Shown here piece by piece: positions 53,487-61,993 of a stretch of DNA of 64,000 bases. Numbering within the stretch: position 1 is the stretch's first letter; the number at the start of each line of letters is the position of its first letter. The position numbers and the translations under genes are program-made. The notes below the pieces were generated by a model. The model did not search any database and had not been told where the DNA came from. It saw nothing but the letters and a program-made list of their open reading frames with translations. This DNA is from Halovenus halobia (GTDB lineage: Archaea; Halobacteriota; Halobacteria; Halobacteriales; Haloarculaceae), in contig NZ_JBLKOA010000008.1 in the NCBI RefSeq assembly GCF_051414135.1, positions 41,506 through 105,505 on the forward strand, in the 5' to 3' direction.

Positions 53487-56480
53487 ATGGGTAACGGTGC
53501 GGATTCGGATTTCGTCGAGTCGCTCCTTCCGGGACTTGCGGCGCTCGACGAGCCGATTTTTCTGTTCGACGCTGACTGCCAACTCCGGACGTACAACGAC
53601 GCTGCCCACGAATTCACGGGACTCTCCGGGTCACCGCCGGCGGAGATAACGCTCACCGATTTATTCGATGAAGCTGACAGCCGAACCCTCCACGGTGCAA
53701 TTGAGGAGGCCCTGGCCAACGACAGTGCAACGGCACGTGTCACGCTCACTGGTGAACACACGCAGCGACACGTTGTGTGCTCGCTTTCGTCGCTCTCAGT
53801 TCACGGCGAGCAACTGGTTGTCTGTCTCTGTCAGGAGGTCGACCAGCAGCGTGACCAGATTCAGACTGAACAGCACCAGCGCTACGAGTCACTCGTCCAG
53901 CAGAGCAACGACGGCATCGCAATCGTCCAAGACCAGCAGATTGTCTTCGCGAACGAGACGCTGGCGGCGACCACGGGGTACGACCTCGACGCACTGCGTG
54001 GCAAACCCTTCTACGAGCTCTGTACGCCGGAGTATCAGCAGCTGGTCCGCGAGCGCCACCAGCGCCGCCTCGACGGCGAGACGCCGCCCGAACAGTACAA
54101 ACTGGAAATCGAAACGCAGGCGGGGAACATCAGGGTGGTCGACCTCTCTGTCTCACGGACCACCCACGAGGGCCGACCGGCGACGCTGGTCACCGTCCGT
54201 GACCGGACCGACCGGCAGCGCCGTCAGTGGGCAATCGAGACGCTGCAGGACGCCACCAGACGAATCCAGCAGGCCGAAACGACCGACGACGTGGCGAGGG
54301 TGGCCGTCGAAGCGGCGACCGATGTCTTCGGACTTCCGTACGCTGTCTGCTGGCTGCACGACGAAGAGACTGACCGACTCGACCCAGCATACGCCACGAC
54401 AGCGGCCCGCAACGAGGGATTTGTTGGCTCGTTTTCCCCGGACAGCTACGAGCATGAAGTCTTCCGCGCGGGTGAGTTGACGAAATATACACCCGAAGCC
54501 GTCTCCGCTGACAATTCGTTGACCAACGCCATCCTGCTGCCCCTGGGTGAGCACGGACTGATTGGTGTCGGCGGCACAGAACACATCGAGTTCGATGAGA
54601 CGATTATCGACGTGACGCGTTCACTTGCTGACCACACGACGACGGCACTGAAACGCGTCGAACAGACGCGGGAACTCCGCGAAGAACGAGCGCTGACCGA
54701 GAGCATCTTTGCTGCCTTGCCTGACGTCTTCTACGCCTTCGACGAACAGGGCAACTTCTTTCGCTGGAACGACCAGTTCGCCGCGGTCACCGGCTACAGT
54801 GACGCCGATATCGAATCGATGCATCCGGCGGAGTTTTTCGTTCCTGACGAGCGCGAGACCATCTACAACGCCATCGCCGAGGTGTTCGAACACGACACCA
54901 CAGTAACTGTCGAAGCGCGGTTTCTCACCAGCGACGGCGAGCGGATACCGTACGAATTTACCGGCGCGAAACTGACCGACGCGACGGGCGAGGTGCTGGG
55001 ACTTGTCGGAATTGGTCGGGATATCTCCGACCGGAAACAGCGCCAGCGCCGCTTTGAGGCCGTGTTCAACAACACCTACCAGTTTACCGGGCTGATGGAA
55101 CCCGACGGCACGCTGCTTGAAGCCAACGACGCCGCCCTGGAGTTCGGTGGGCTTGAGGCGGACGATGTTATCGGCGTGAACGTGTGGGAGGCGTCGTGGT
55201 TCCAGCATTCTCCAGCAGTCCGTGACGAAGTCAAAGACGCGGTCGAACGGGCTGCAGACGGTGAGTTCGTCCGCAAGGAACTGCCCATCAGCGGGGCTGA
55301 CCGCGAGGCGTTCATCGATTTCTCCGTGCGGCCGGTCACCAACGAGAACGGCGAGATTACGCTGCTCATCCCCGAAGGCCGAGACATTACGGAACTGAAA
55401 GAACGCGAGCGGGAACTACGGCGCGAGCGCGACCACATCCGCCGAACTGAGGCACAGGCTGCTGTCGGTGGCTGGGAACTCGACCTCTCGACAGAAACGG
55501 TGTACTGGACCGACGGACTGCGTGACCTCTATGATGTCTCGTCGTCCTTCGAACCATCCTACGACGAGAGTCTTAGCTGGTTCCATCCCGAGAACCGCGA
55601 GACGGTTCGCGACGCCATCGACGCCTGCCGGACGAACGGGACACCCTTTGACCTCGAAACGCGGGTTGTCACTGCTGCTGGTCGTACCCGATGGATCCGT
55701 ATGGAAGGCGAGCGCGTCGACGAGCAAGACACCAAGAAACTCCGCGGTGCGGTCCGGGATATCACCGAGCGCAAAGAGCGCGAACAGCGACTGATGGTGT
55801 TCAACCGCGTCCTCCGGCACAATCTCCGGAACAAGCTCACTGTGGTCGGTGGCTACGCGGACCACCTCGAATCGCAACTGGAGACGCTGGCTCACGCTGA
55901 CGACGACACTGCCTTTGACGAGTTCGCTGTCGAAGAAGCACTCCGGAGCGTCCGCGAGATTCGGGCTGGCTCGGACGACCTGAGCAGCATCAGCCGGAAG
56001 GTCCGACAGTTCGGCGCAATCACACAGGAAGTCGACGTTACGGACACTGTTGCTGTTAGGACCATTCTGACCGGCCTCGGCGAAGAGTACAGCGCTGACT
56101 ATCCCAACGCCACAATTGACCTCACTGTCGAGGACGTTCACATCAAGGGTAACGCCGAGTTTCTCAAACTCGTTGTCGGTGAACTCGTCGAAAACGCAAT
56201 CGAACACAACGATACTGGCACCCCACGTGTCGAACTCACCGTGACCGCTGACGGCGATGACCGCGTACAGATCTGTGTCGCCGACGACGGCCCAGGTATC
56301 CCCGACATGGAACGGGAAGTGCTCCGGGAAGGCCAAGAAGGCTCGCTGTTGCACGGCAGCGGCATCGGCCTGTGGACTATCCACTGGCTCGTGACCCGCG
56401 TCGGCGGCAACGTCTCAATCGCCGACAACGACCCGCAAGGGACCGTCGTGACTCTCAGTATTCCGCGAGCAGACGCGTAG
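53487..56480 (+). CDS. multi-PAS sensor histidine kinase
   Basis: A 997-residue soluble histidine kinase. In order: PAS (LDEPIFLFDADCQLRTYND), PAS (NDGIAIVQDQQIVFANE), GAF (ATDVFGLPYAVCWLHDEET), PAS (LPDVFYAFDEQGNFFRWND), PAS (YQFTGLMEPDGTLLEAND), PAS with PAC-like tail, HisKA with phospho-acceptor H778 (LRHNLRNKL), and an HATPase domain with N box LVENAIEHND and G boxes DDGPGIPD and GSGIGLWT. There are no membrane segments, so it senses cytoplasmic signals such as redox or light through PAS cofactors. No response regulator is adjacent. I use the ATG at 53487; a GTG at 53403 is possible. Confidence 0.92.
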   Translation: MGNGADSDFVESLLPGLAALDEPIFLFDADCQLRTYNDAAHEFTGLSGSPPAEITLTDLFDEADSRTLHGAIEEALANDSATARVTLTGEHTQRHVVCSLSSLSVHGEQLVVCLCQEVDQQRDQIQTEQHQRYESLVQQSNDGIAIVQDQQIVFANETLAATTGYDLDALRGKPFYELCTPEYQQLVRERHQRRLDGETPPEQYKLEIETQAGNIRVVDLSVSRTTHEGRPATLVTVRDRTDRQRRQWAIETLQDATRRIQQAETTDDVARVAVEAATDVFGLPYAVCWLHDEETDRLDPAYATTAARNEGFVGSFSPDSYEHEVFRAGELTKYTPEAVSADNSLTNAILLPLGEHGLIGVGGTEHIEFDETIIDVTRSLADHTTTALKRVEQTRELREERALTESIFAALPDVFYAFDEQGNFFRWNDQFAAVTGYSDADIESMHPAEFFVPDERETIYNAIAEVFEHDTTVTVEARFLTSDGERIPYEFTGAKLTDATGEVLGLVGIGRDISDRKQRQRRFEAVFNNTYQFTGLMEPDGTLLEANDAALEFGGLEADDVIGVNVWEASWFQHSPAVRDEVKDAVERAADGEFVRKELPISGADREAFIDFSVRPVTNENGEITLLIPEGRDITELKERERELRRERDHIRRTEAQAAVGGWELDLSTETVYWTDGLRDLYDVSSSFEPSYDESLSWFHPENRETVRDAIDACRTNGTPFDLETRVVTAAGRTRWIRMEGERVDEQDTKKLRGAVRDITERKEREQRLMVFNRVLRHNLRNKLTVVGGYADHLESQLETLAHADDDTAFDEFAVEEALRSVREIRAGSDDLSSISRKVRQFGAITQEVDVTDTVAVRTILTGLGEEYSADYPNATIDLTVEDVHIKGNAEFLKLVVGELVENAIEHNDTGTPRVELTVTADGDDRVQICVADDGPGIPDMEREVLREGQEGSLLHGSGIGLWTIHWLVTRVGGNVSIADNDPQGTVVTLSIPRADA

Positions 56481-56489
56481 ACTGAGCGG

Positions 56490-57290
56490 TCACTGTGCGG
56501 TCCAGCCGCCGTCGACGGTCAGACAGCTTCCGGTCACGTACGAACTCGCGTCCGAGGCGAGAAAGACGGCCGGACCGGCCATCTCCGCCGGCGCGGCGAA
56601 GCGGTTGAGGGGTGTTCGGTTGAGCAGCGACTCTCTGATCGACTCGTTTTCCAGTGCCTCTTCCACAAATTCAGTTTCGACGTAGCCAGGCGCGATTGCG
56701 TTGACACGGACATCCGGTGCCCAGTCGAGTGCCATACTCTTCGTAATCCCGACGAGGCCGTGCTTCGAGGCGACGTAGGGGTGCTGGCGAGGGAGTCCGA
56801 CCAGCCCGCCGACGCTCGCGATGTTGATTACTGACCCCTCGCCATCCTGTAGATACTCCGCAGCCGTCTGCGCACAGAGGAACGCGCCCCGGAGATTCAC
56901 CGCGAGCGTCTGGTCGAACCCTTCAACGTCGACTGTTTCTGGCTTGCCAAGCGCGTTCTCGGGATTCATCCCGGCGTTGTTGACGAGCACGTCGATGCCA
57001 CCGAACTCCGCAACGGTTTCCTCGCACAGGTTTGTGATACTCTCCTCCTCGGCGACGTCTGCGGTGATTGCCAGTCCGGTTCCGCCGGCGGCCTCGACCT
57101 CCTCGGCGGTCGCTTCGATATCCTCGGTTGTCCGCGCTGTCGGAACCACTGTTGCCCCCGCAGCACCGAGGCCAATTGCGATTGCCCGCCCAATTCCCCG
57201 ACTCGCGCCGGTCACGACCGCAACCTTCCCAGTCAGGTCGAACTGCTCGCCAATCTCTACGTCGTCGGCCGTTGTTCGTCCGTCTGACAT
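56490..57290 (-). CDS. short-chain dehydrogenase/reductase
   Basis: A 266-residue SDR. The nucleotide-binding motif TGASRGIG (about 26-33), structural NNAG (about 104-107), catalytic Ser in INIASVGG, and Tyr-Lys in YVASKHG are all present. VDGGWTAQ is the usual C-terminus. It would use NAD(P)H on a keto or hydroxy substrate, with 3-oxoacyl-ACP reductase or sugar dehydrogenase as likely relatives. It ends 10 bp from the kinase gene on the opposite strand. A cytochrome P450 gene follows upstream, 77 bp away, and may be co-expressed. Confidence 0.92.
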   Translation of the reverse strand: MSDGRTTADDVEIGEQFDLTGKVAVVTGASRGIGRAIAIGLGAAGATVVPTARTTEDIEATAEEVEAAGGTGLAITADVAEEESITNLCEETVAEFGGIDVLVNNAGMNPENALGKPETVDVEGFDQTLAVNLRGAFLCAQTAAEYLQDGEGSVINIASVGGLVGLPRQHPYVASKHGLVGITKSMALDWAPDVRVNAIAPGYVETEFVEEALENESIRESLLNRTPLNRFAAPAEMAGPAVFLASDASSYVTGSCLTVDGGWTAQ

Positions 57291-57366
57291 CACTCGCGAT
57301 TACTCTCTGCGAGTCCGTTAATCTATGCCGGAACAGTAAGCGGGGCCTGCCAGTGCAAAAAAAGCG

Positions 57367-58686
57367 TTACTCTCGCGCAGAGATTTCCATCTCCATCCCG
57401 TGTTCCGGATGTAGCGTCAGCGTTGGCCGCAGTTCCAGTTCAGGTCCGGTGAACTCGAGTTCGTACTCGTCGGCGACCATCGCGAGAATAATCTGGGCCT
57501 CCAACTTGGCGAGATTCTTGCCGATACAGTGTCGCGGCCCGCCGCCGAAGGGGAAATACGAGAAGCGCGTCTGGTCGGTGTCGGCCCACCGCTCTGGCCG
57601 GAACTCCTCGGGGTCGTCCCAGTACTCCGGCGAGCGGTGGACTGCCCACTGTGAGAGCATAATCATCGATTCTTCGGGAACATCGTAGTCGAGCAGTTCG
57701 ACATCCTCGGTCGCTTCGCGGAACAGCGCGTACACTGGCGGATACAGCCGCATCGCCTCGTTGATTGTCCACTCGATATACTCGAAGTCCTGCACATCGT
57801 CTATCGTTGGTTGCCCGTCGAGTTCGTCGACTTCCTCGTAGAGGCGCTCGCGTTTTTCCGGATGTTCCGAGAGGAGATACCAGGTGAACACCAGCGTCAG
57901 CGCCGTCGTGTCGTGGCCGGCGAGCAGCATCGTCACCACCTCGTCTCGGAGTTGCTTGCCAGACTGTTCGCCGCGGTCCTGTGCGCGCAGGAGAATCGAA
58001 AGCAGGTCCATCGGCCCGTCTTCGTCGCCCTCGGTGCCGCGGCGCTGCTCGATGATCTCATCAACGACATCATCGACGGCCCCGACTGCCGACTGGTAGG
58101 CTCTGTCGCCGGGCATCGGTACCCACGACGGCAAGGCGAATCGCATCGGGTCCGGCTCGAACTGCTTGCCGATTGGTTCGAGATTCGACCGCAGTTTGCT
58201 GAGTTGGGGCTCGCTCAGTTCCGTGCCGAGCATCAGGTCTGCAATCACGTCGATTGTGACACGGGTCATCTCCAGCTCCATATCGCGGGTTTCGCCCGCT
58301 TCCCAGCGGTCCAGCAACTCCTCGGTATGGTTCGCGATCCGGTCGTCGAAGGCGGCCAGTCGCCCCATCGTGAATGCCGGATTGGCGAGTTGGCGCTGCG
58401 TTTGCCAGGTATCGCCCTCACTGAGCAACAGGCCGTCCCCGAGCAGGTCACCCAGCGTGTCGCTCTGGAAATCAGGTTTGCGGTAACTGTCGGCGTCACT
58501 GACCAGAATCTGCTCGATAGCCGACGGCTCGGCGACAAAATACGTCTCCATCGGACCCATATTGAACGCGGCGATGCCGTTGTACGCACGCTCGACATCC
58601 TCCACGAACCGGAGCGGGTCCGCGGAGTACTGCCGACCGCTTCCAAACAGCGGTTCGCCCCGCGGTCCTGGTGGCGTGGTTTGCAC
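57367..58686 (-). CDS. cytochrome P450
   Basis: A 439-residue P450. The I-helix AGHDTTALTLVF oxygen-activation motif, the K-helix EAMRLYPP (ExxR) and the heme loop FPFGGGPRHCIG with ligand C387 are intact. PERWADTDQTRFSYFPFGG completes the PERF-to-heme region. It would hydroxylate a lipid or other hydrophobic substrate and needs a ferredoxin partner, none of which is encoded here. It resembles bacterial CYP102/CYP4-like long-chain hydroxylases in motif wording. The same-direction SDR gene may act on its product. Confidence 0.93.
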   Translation of the reverse strand: MQTTPPGPRGEPLFGSGRQYSADPLRFVEDVERAYNGIAAFNMGPMETYFVAEPSAIEQILVSDADSYRKPDFQSDTLGDLLGDGLLLSEGDTWQTQRQLANPAFTMGRLAAFDDRIANHTEELLDRWEAGETRDMELEMTRVTIDVIADLMLGTELSEPQLSKLRSNLEPIGKQFEPDPMRFALPSWVPMPGDRAYQSAVGAVDDVVDEIIEQRRGTEGDEDGPMDLLSILLRAQDRGEQSGKQLRDEVVTMLLAGHDTTALTLVFTWYLLSEHPEKRERLYEEVDELDGQPTIDDVQDFEYIEWTINEAMRLYPPVYALFREATEDVELLDYDVPEESMIMLSQWAVHRSPEYWDDPEEFRPERWADTDQTRFSYFPFGGGPRHCIGKNLAKLEAQIILAMVADEYELEFTGPELELRPTLTLHPEHGMEMEISARE

Positions 58687-58862
58687 AACTACGATAGGGA
58701 ATTCGACTCAATAAATCCTCTGCCGAGATTTCTCCGTGTTTCACGTCGAGAAACGCACCGAAATCACGAAACAATTAGTTGGGTTACGACACATATGCTC
58801 ACTATGTGCTCGCAACCGGCCGGTCGAACTGTACCGAGAAGAGACGCCGCGGAGGAGACAGG

Positions 58863-60572
58863 ATGAGACGAGTCGTTCAGTTGCTCGCCGTCGTCGTCGC
58901 GCTGACGGCCCTCGCCGTTGCCCCCGGAGCGGCAACAGCAATCGATGGCGATACCGCCAGCGGACAGACCCTTGCCGACGGCCACGTCGGGGAGTGTGCG
59001 GTCACGCCGCCGTCAGACCACGCCGACCCGGAGAATCCCGACGGTGTCATCGGCTGGGTCGAAGGCTACTGGTACAACGAGCCAGTGTCGGTGACGCCTG
59101 ACGATGGGTTCAACCAGAGCGAACTCGACCGACTCGCCAGACGCACCGCCGCACAGGTCGAGTCGCTGCGCTGTCTCGACTACGTCGACGGCCTGCCCCC
59201 GCTACAGACAATTTCTCGTGACCAATACCGCGAGAACGTCGCAGGGCAGGTTGCCAACCAGACCACCGCGGAGGGCGAACTGTACGAGAACGCGCAGTAC
59301 GCCGCTCGGATGACCATCGGGAGTGAAGTCGACGCACTGGAAGCGTTTGTCGACGCACAGGCGGCCTTCCCCGCGGCGTTCTACCGACCAGACCAGGACT
59401 ACATGGCCTTCGTTACTGACGACGAGACTGTCGAGGGGCTGCGACAGTCGACGCTCGCTCACGAACTGGTCCACGCGCTGCAGGACCAGTACTTCGACGT
59501 CGGGGCGATTTTCGAGAAGCCGACCAACGACGGCTATCTCGCTGCGGCCAGCGTCGTCGAATCCGACGCCCAGTTCTTCCAGGAGCAGTACACGGCCAAC
59601 TGTAACAGCGGGGCCTGGGCCGACGACTGTATCACTCCGGCGCGGGGTACTCCGCCAGAGATTCCGAATTGGGCAATCACGCTCAACCAGCAGTTCCAGT
59701 ACACCTCGCCGCTGATCGACGCGACCTACGAGGAGGGCGGCACTGAAGCTATTGACAACCTGTTCGGGAACTTCCCCGAGACGACGACGGAATCGATCTA
59801 TCCTGACCGCTTCGGTGAGTTCGAGACCGCTGACATCACCGTCGAGGACCAGAGCGGGTCGGCGTGGCGGCGTGTCCAGAGCGGGAATCTCGCGTACAAT
59901 ACGATTGGACAGGCCGGGATGACGGCGATGTTCATGGCGCCGTACTACGAGACCGACGGGTCGACGAACGTCGTCTCGGACATCCGGGAGTTCATCCCCC
60001 AGCGCGGCGTCCTCGATTACGGCATTCCGGAGACTGACGGCTGGCGCGGCGACAAACTGTACGGCTACGCGAACGACGCGAACGAGACGGGCGCAGTCTG
60101 GGAGTCTGCGTGGGACAGCAGTGCCGACGCCGCGGAGTTTGCCTCGACATACGAGGCCCTCATCGAGTACCGCGGCGCCAGGCTTGCCTCGGGTTACGAG
60201 AACGCCTACACCTTCGACACAGAGGAGTACGACATGGCTGCTGCCGTTACACAGACCGACGAGCAGGTACTGGTCGTTACTGCACCGACTGTCGAGGAGC
60301 TCACCGGTGTCCACGAGTCGGTCTCGCTCCAGTCGACCGATACCGACGACTCGGACGCTGGCGACTCCGACGATAGTGGGGCGTCTGAAGATGACGCAGA
60401 CGATGGCGGCAGTAGCGATGACGGAAGCAGTGAAGATGGCGGCAGCGATGACGGAAGTAGTGAGGATGGCGATAGCGACGACGGAAGCAGTGACGACGGC
60501 GGCCCCGGATTCGGGATTCTCGCCGCCGCGGTTGCAGTGCTCGGTTGCGGATTCTGGCTCGCTCGGCGCTAA
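58863..60572 (+). CDS. Hvo_1808-type surface protein, metalloprotease-like, PGF-CTERM
   Basis: A 569-residue secreted protein. A Sec signal (RRVVQLLAVVVALTALAVA, cut near ATA) is followed by a domain with STLAHELVHALQDQYF, an HExxH-like zinc protease motif (HELVH), as in the Hvo_1808 family of haloarchaeal surface proteins. The C-terminal part holds an Asp/Ser/Gly low-complexity linker encoded by imperfect 30-bp DNA repeats (about 60405-60500), then PGFGILAAAVAVLG, a PGF-CTERM archaeosortase signal with a basic end. The start is the ATG at 58863, after the AGGA-like site. It overlaps the convergent metallo-hydrolase gene by 4 bp. Confidence 0.88.
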   Translation: MRRVVQLLAVVVALTALAVAPGAATAIDGDTASGQTLADGHVGECAVTPPSDHADPENPDGVIGWVEGYWYNEPVSVTPDDGFNQSELDRLARRTAAQVESLRCLDYVDGLPPLQTISRDQYRENVAGQVANQTTAEGELYENAQYAARMTIGSEVDALEAFVDAQAAFPAAFYRPDQDYMAFVTDDETVEGLRQSTLAHELVHALQDQYFDVGAIFEKPTNDGYLAAASVVESDAQFFQEQYTANCNSGAWADDCITPARGTPPEIPNWAITLNQQFQYTSPLIDATYEEGGTEAIDNLFGNFPETTTESIYPDRFGEFETADITVEDQSGSAWRRVQSGNLAYNTIGQAGMTAMFMAPYYETDGSTNVVSDIREFIPQRGVLDYGIPETDGWRGDKLYGYANDANETGAVWESAWDSSADAAEFASTYEALIEYRGARLASGYENAYTFDTEEYDMAAAVTQTDEQVLVVTAPTVEELTGVHESVSLQSTDTDDSDAGDSDDSGASEDDADDGGSSDDGSSEDGGSDDGSSEDGDSDDGSSDDGGPGFGILAAAVAVLGCGFWLARR

Positions 60573-61474
60573 GACGGCCGAGCGACGATATACGGTCGGC
60601 GTTCGATTGTGAGTTTCCCCTGCTCGGCAAGATGAATCGCATACGCCGAGGCAACTCTGGAGAGAAACTGCACGGTTATCTCTGTTGCACCCAGTGCTTC
60701 CATCGCAATCTCACCGGCAGCTATCGGTCCTTGTTCGTTGACGACCTGCTCCACCGCTTGCTCGGCCTGGTCGACCTTCTCCAGCGCGTCCGCGACGCGC
60801 TCGGCGGGGTTCGTCATCGGGTCGCCGTGACCGGGTAACAGCAGGTCCGGGTCACACGCCTGAATCCGCTGCAATCCGGTCCGATACTCGTCGATATCCC
60901 AGTGCACTGGGCCGTACATGAAGTGGCCATTCGTCGAGACGATATCGCCCGAGAGCATCACGCCCGATGGCTCGTGATACAGCGACATGTGCTGGTGTGA
61001 GTGGCCGGGCGTGTGGATGACCGTGCAGTCGTACGGCCCGAGGGCAACGGTGTCGCCTGCGGTCACGACGCGCTCGATAGCAACCTCGTCGGTCGCGTAG
61101 TCGAGGTCAGTCGGAAAGTACTGGTCGTCTGCGGAGGGGTCGCCGTCGGTCAATCCCGAGGCGAACTCGGCCATCTCTGTTCGCGCCGCCCCGAGATAGT
61201 CGTCGAACCCGCGCAGAATCTCGTCAGTCCCCTCGAAGACAGTGTGTGGCAGGTCGGTGAGGCCATCGATACTGAGACTGCCGCCGACGTGGTCGATGTG
61301 TGGGTGTGTCAGGACAACGCGTTCGATTCCCGACAGCGACTCGTCGAGTGCCTCGATAAGACGGTCGCGGGAGTCGGGACAGGGATGGCCAGTGTCGACG
61401 AGCGTGTCACCGACGCGGTAGACGTTGACCGTCCCGTAGTGTGGCTGGACCAGTTCGAGTCGCTCGTACTCCAT
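60569..61474 (-). CDS. metallo-beta-lactamase-fold hydrolase
   Basis: A 301-residue MBL-fold enzyme. The metal-binding HPHIDH block (HxHxDH), HTPGHSHQH, SGDIVS and the final HGD are all visible in LTHPHIDHVGG and LPGHGDP. It would hydrolyse an ester, thioester or similar bond, as glyoxalase II-type members do. After about residue 210 comes a helical C-terminal domain (ERVADALEKVDQAEQ; ALGATEITVQFLSRVASAY), perhaps a winged helix. It overlaps the end of the surface protein gene. Confidence 0.92.
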   Translation of the reverse strand: MEYERLELVQPHYGTVNVYRVGDTLVDTGHPCPDSRDRLIEALDESLSGIERVVLTHPHIDHVGGSLSIDGLTDLPHTVFEGTDEILRGFDDYLGAARTEMAEFASGLTDGDPSADDQYFPTDLDYATDEVAIERVVTAGDTVALGPYDCTVIHTPGHSHQHMSLYHEPSGVMLSGDIVSTNGHFMYGPVHWDIDEYRTGLQRIQACDPDLLLPGHGDPMTNPAERVADALEKVDQAEQAVEQVVNEQGPIAAGEIAMEALGATEITVQFLSRVASAYAIHLAEQGKLTIERRPYIVARPS

Positions 61475-61534
61475 AGCCGACCTACTCCCGGCGGCGGCAA
61501 AGAAGGTCCGGTCCGTCAGTCGCCGCCGAGTTCG

Positions 61535-61894
61535 TTACTCGACACTCTTGCACGACCGAAACCGCCCCCAGATGGCTCGCCGGTCGGCAACGAACCGGTA
61601 GCCACGCTCGCGCACCCGCGACCAGTATGGGACGACGCCAGCGAGGCGAACCAGTCCGCGGCCGATGGCGCCACAGCGAGCGAGACTCTGCTCGGCGGCT
61701 TCGCCACAGGAGTAGACGGCGTCGTCGGTCAGCAAGTGCATACAGTTCTCGTACTCGTCGGGCAGCCGAGCTACCTGGTCCGGTGTCAGTTCGTCGAAGC
61801 CGACGGGTTCGAACTCCCCGAACCGGAGCAACCACCGCACGCAGTACATACAGAAGCCGCAGTCGTGGTCGTAGACGAGCCGTGGCGTGGCCAT
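61535..61894 (-). CDS. DCC family thiol-disulfide oxidoreductase-like protein
   Basis: A 119-residue protein of the DCC (DUF393) family, with the name-giving DCGFC motif in YDHDCGFCMYCV near residue 10. The thioredoxin-like fold is implied. The GRGLVRLAGVVPYWSRVRERGYRFVADRR block matches the family's C-terminal part. A role in disulfide handling or electron transfer is assumed for the family, not proven. It lies between the MBL gene and the chemotaxis transducer. Confidence 0.88.
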   Translation of the reverse strand: MATPRLVYDHDCGFCMYCVRWLLRFGEFEPVGFDELTPDQVARLPDEYENCMHLLTDDAVYSCGEAAEQSLARCGAIGRGLVRLAGVVPYWSRVRERGYRFVADRRAIWGRFRSCKSVE

Positions 61895-61993
61895 ACGTCT
61901 CCTATGGGGTCGGTGTTTGTGTGTCCTCCGGAAATCTGCCTGTCTGGAACGAGACGATGGCCCTGCGTCGCAGTACCAACAGCCGCTCAGCAG

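Noticed and set aside
55416..56384. 322-codon minus-strand frame inside the histidine kinase gene
   Set aside because: It is antisense to conserved HisKA/HATPase motifs and shows no family features.
57811..58866. 351-codon plus-strand frame opposite the P450
   Set aside because: Antisense to intact P450 motifs, with no features of its own.
59202..60314. 370-codon minus-strand frame opposite the surface protein
   Set aside because: The plus-strand gene has a signal peptide, HELVH motif and PGF-CTERM tail; the antisense frame has nothing.
60405..60503. Possible tandem repeat or CRISPR-like array
   Set aside because: The imperfect 30-bp units encode a Ser/Asp/Gly linker in frame; there are no spacers.
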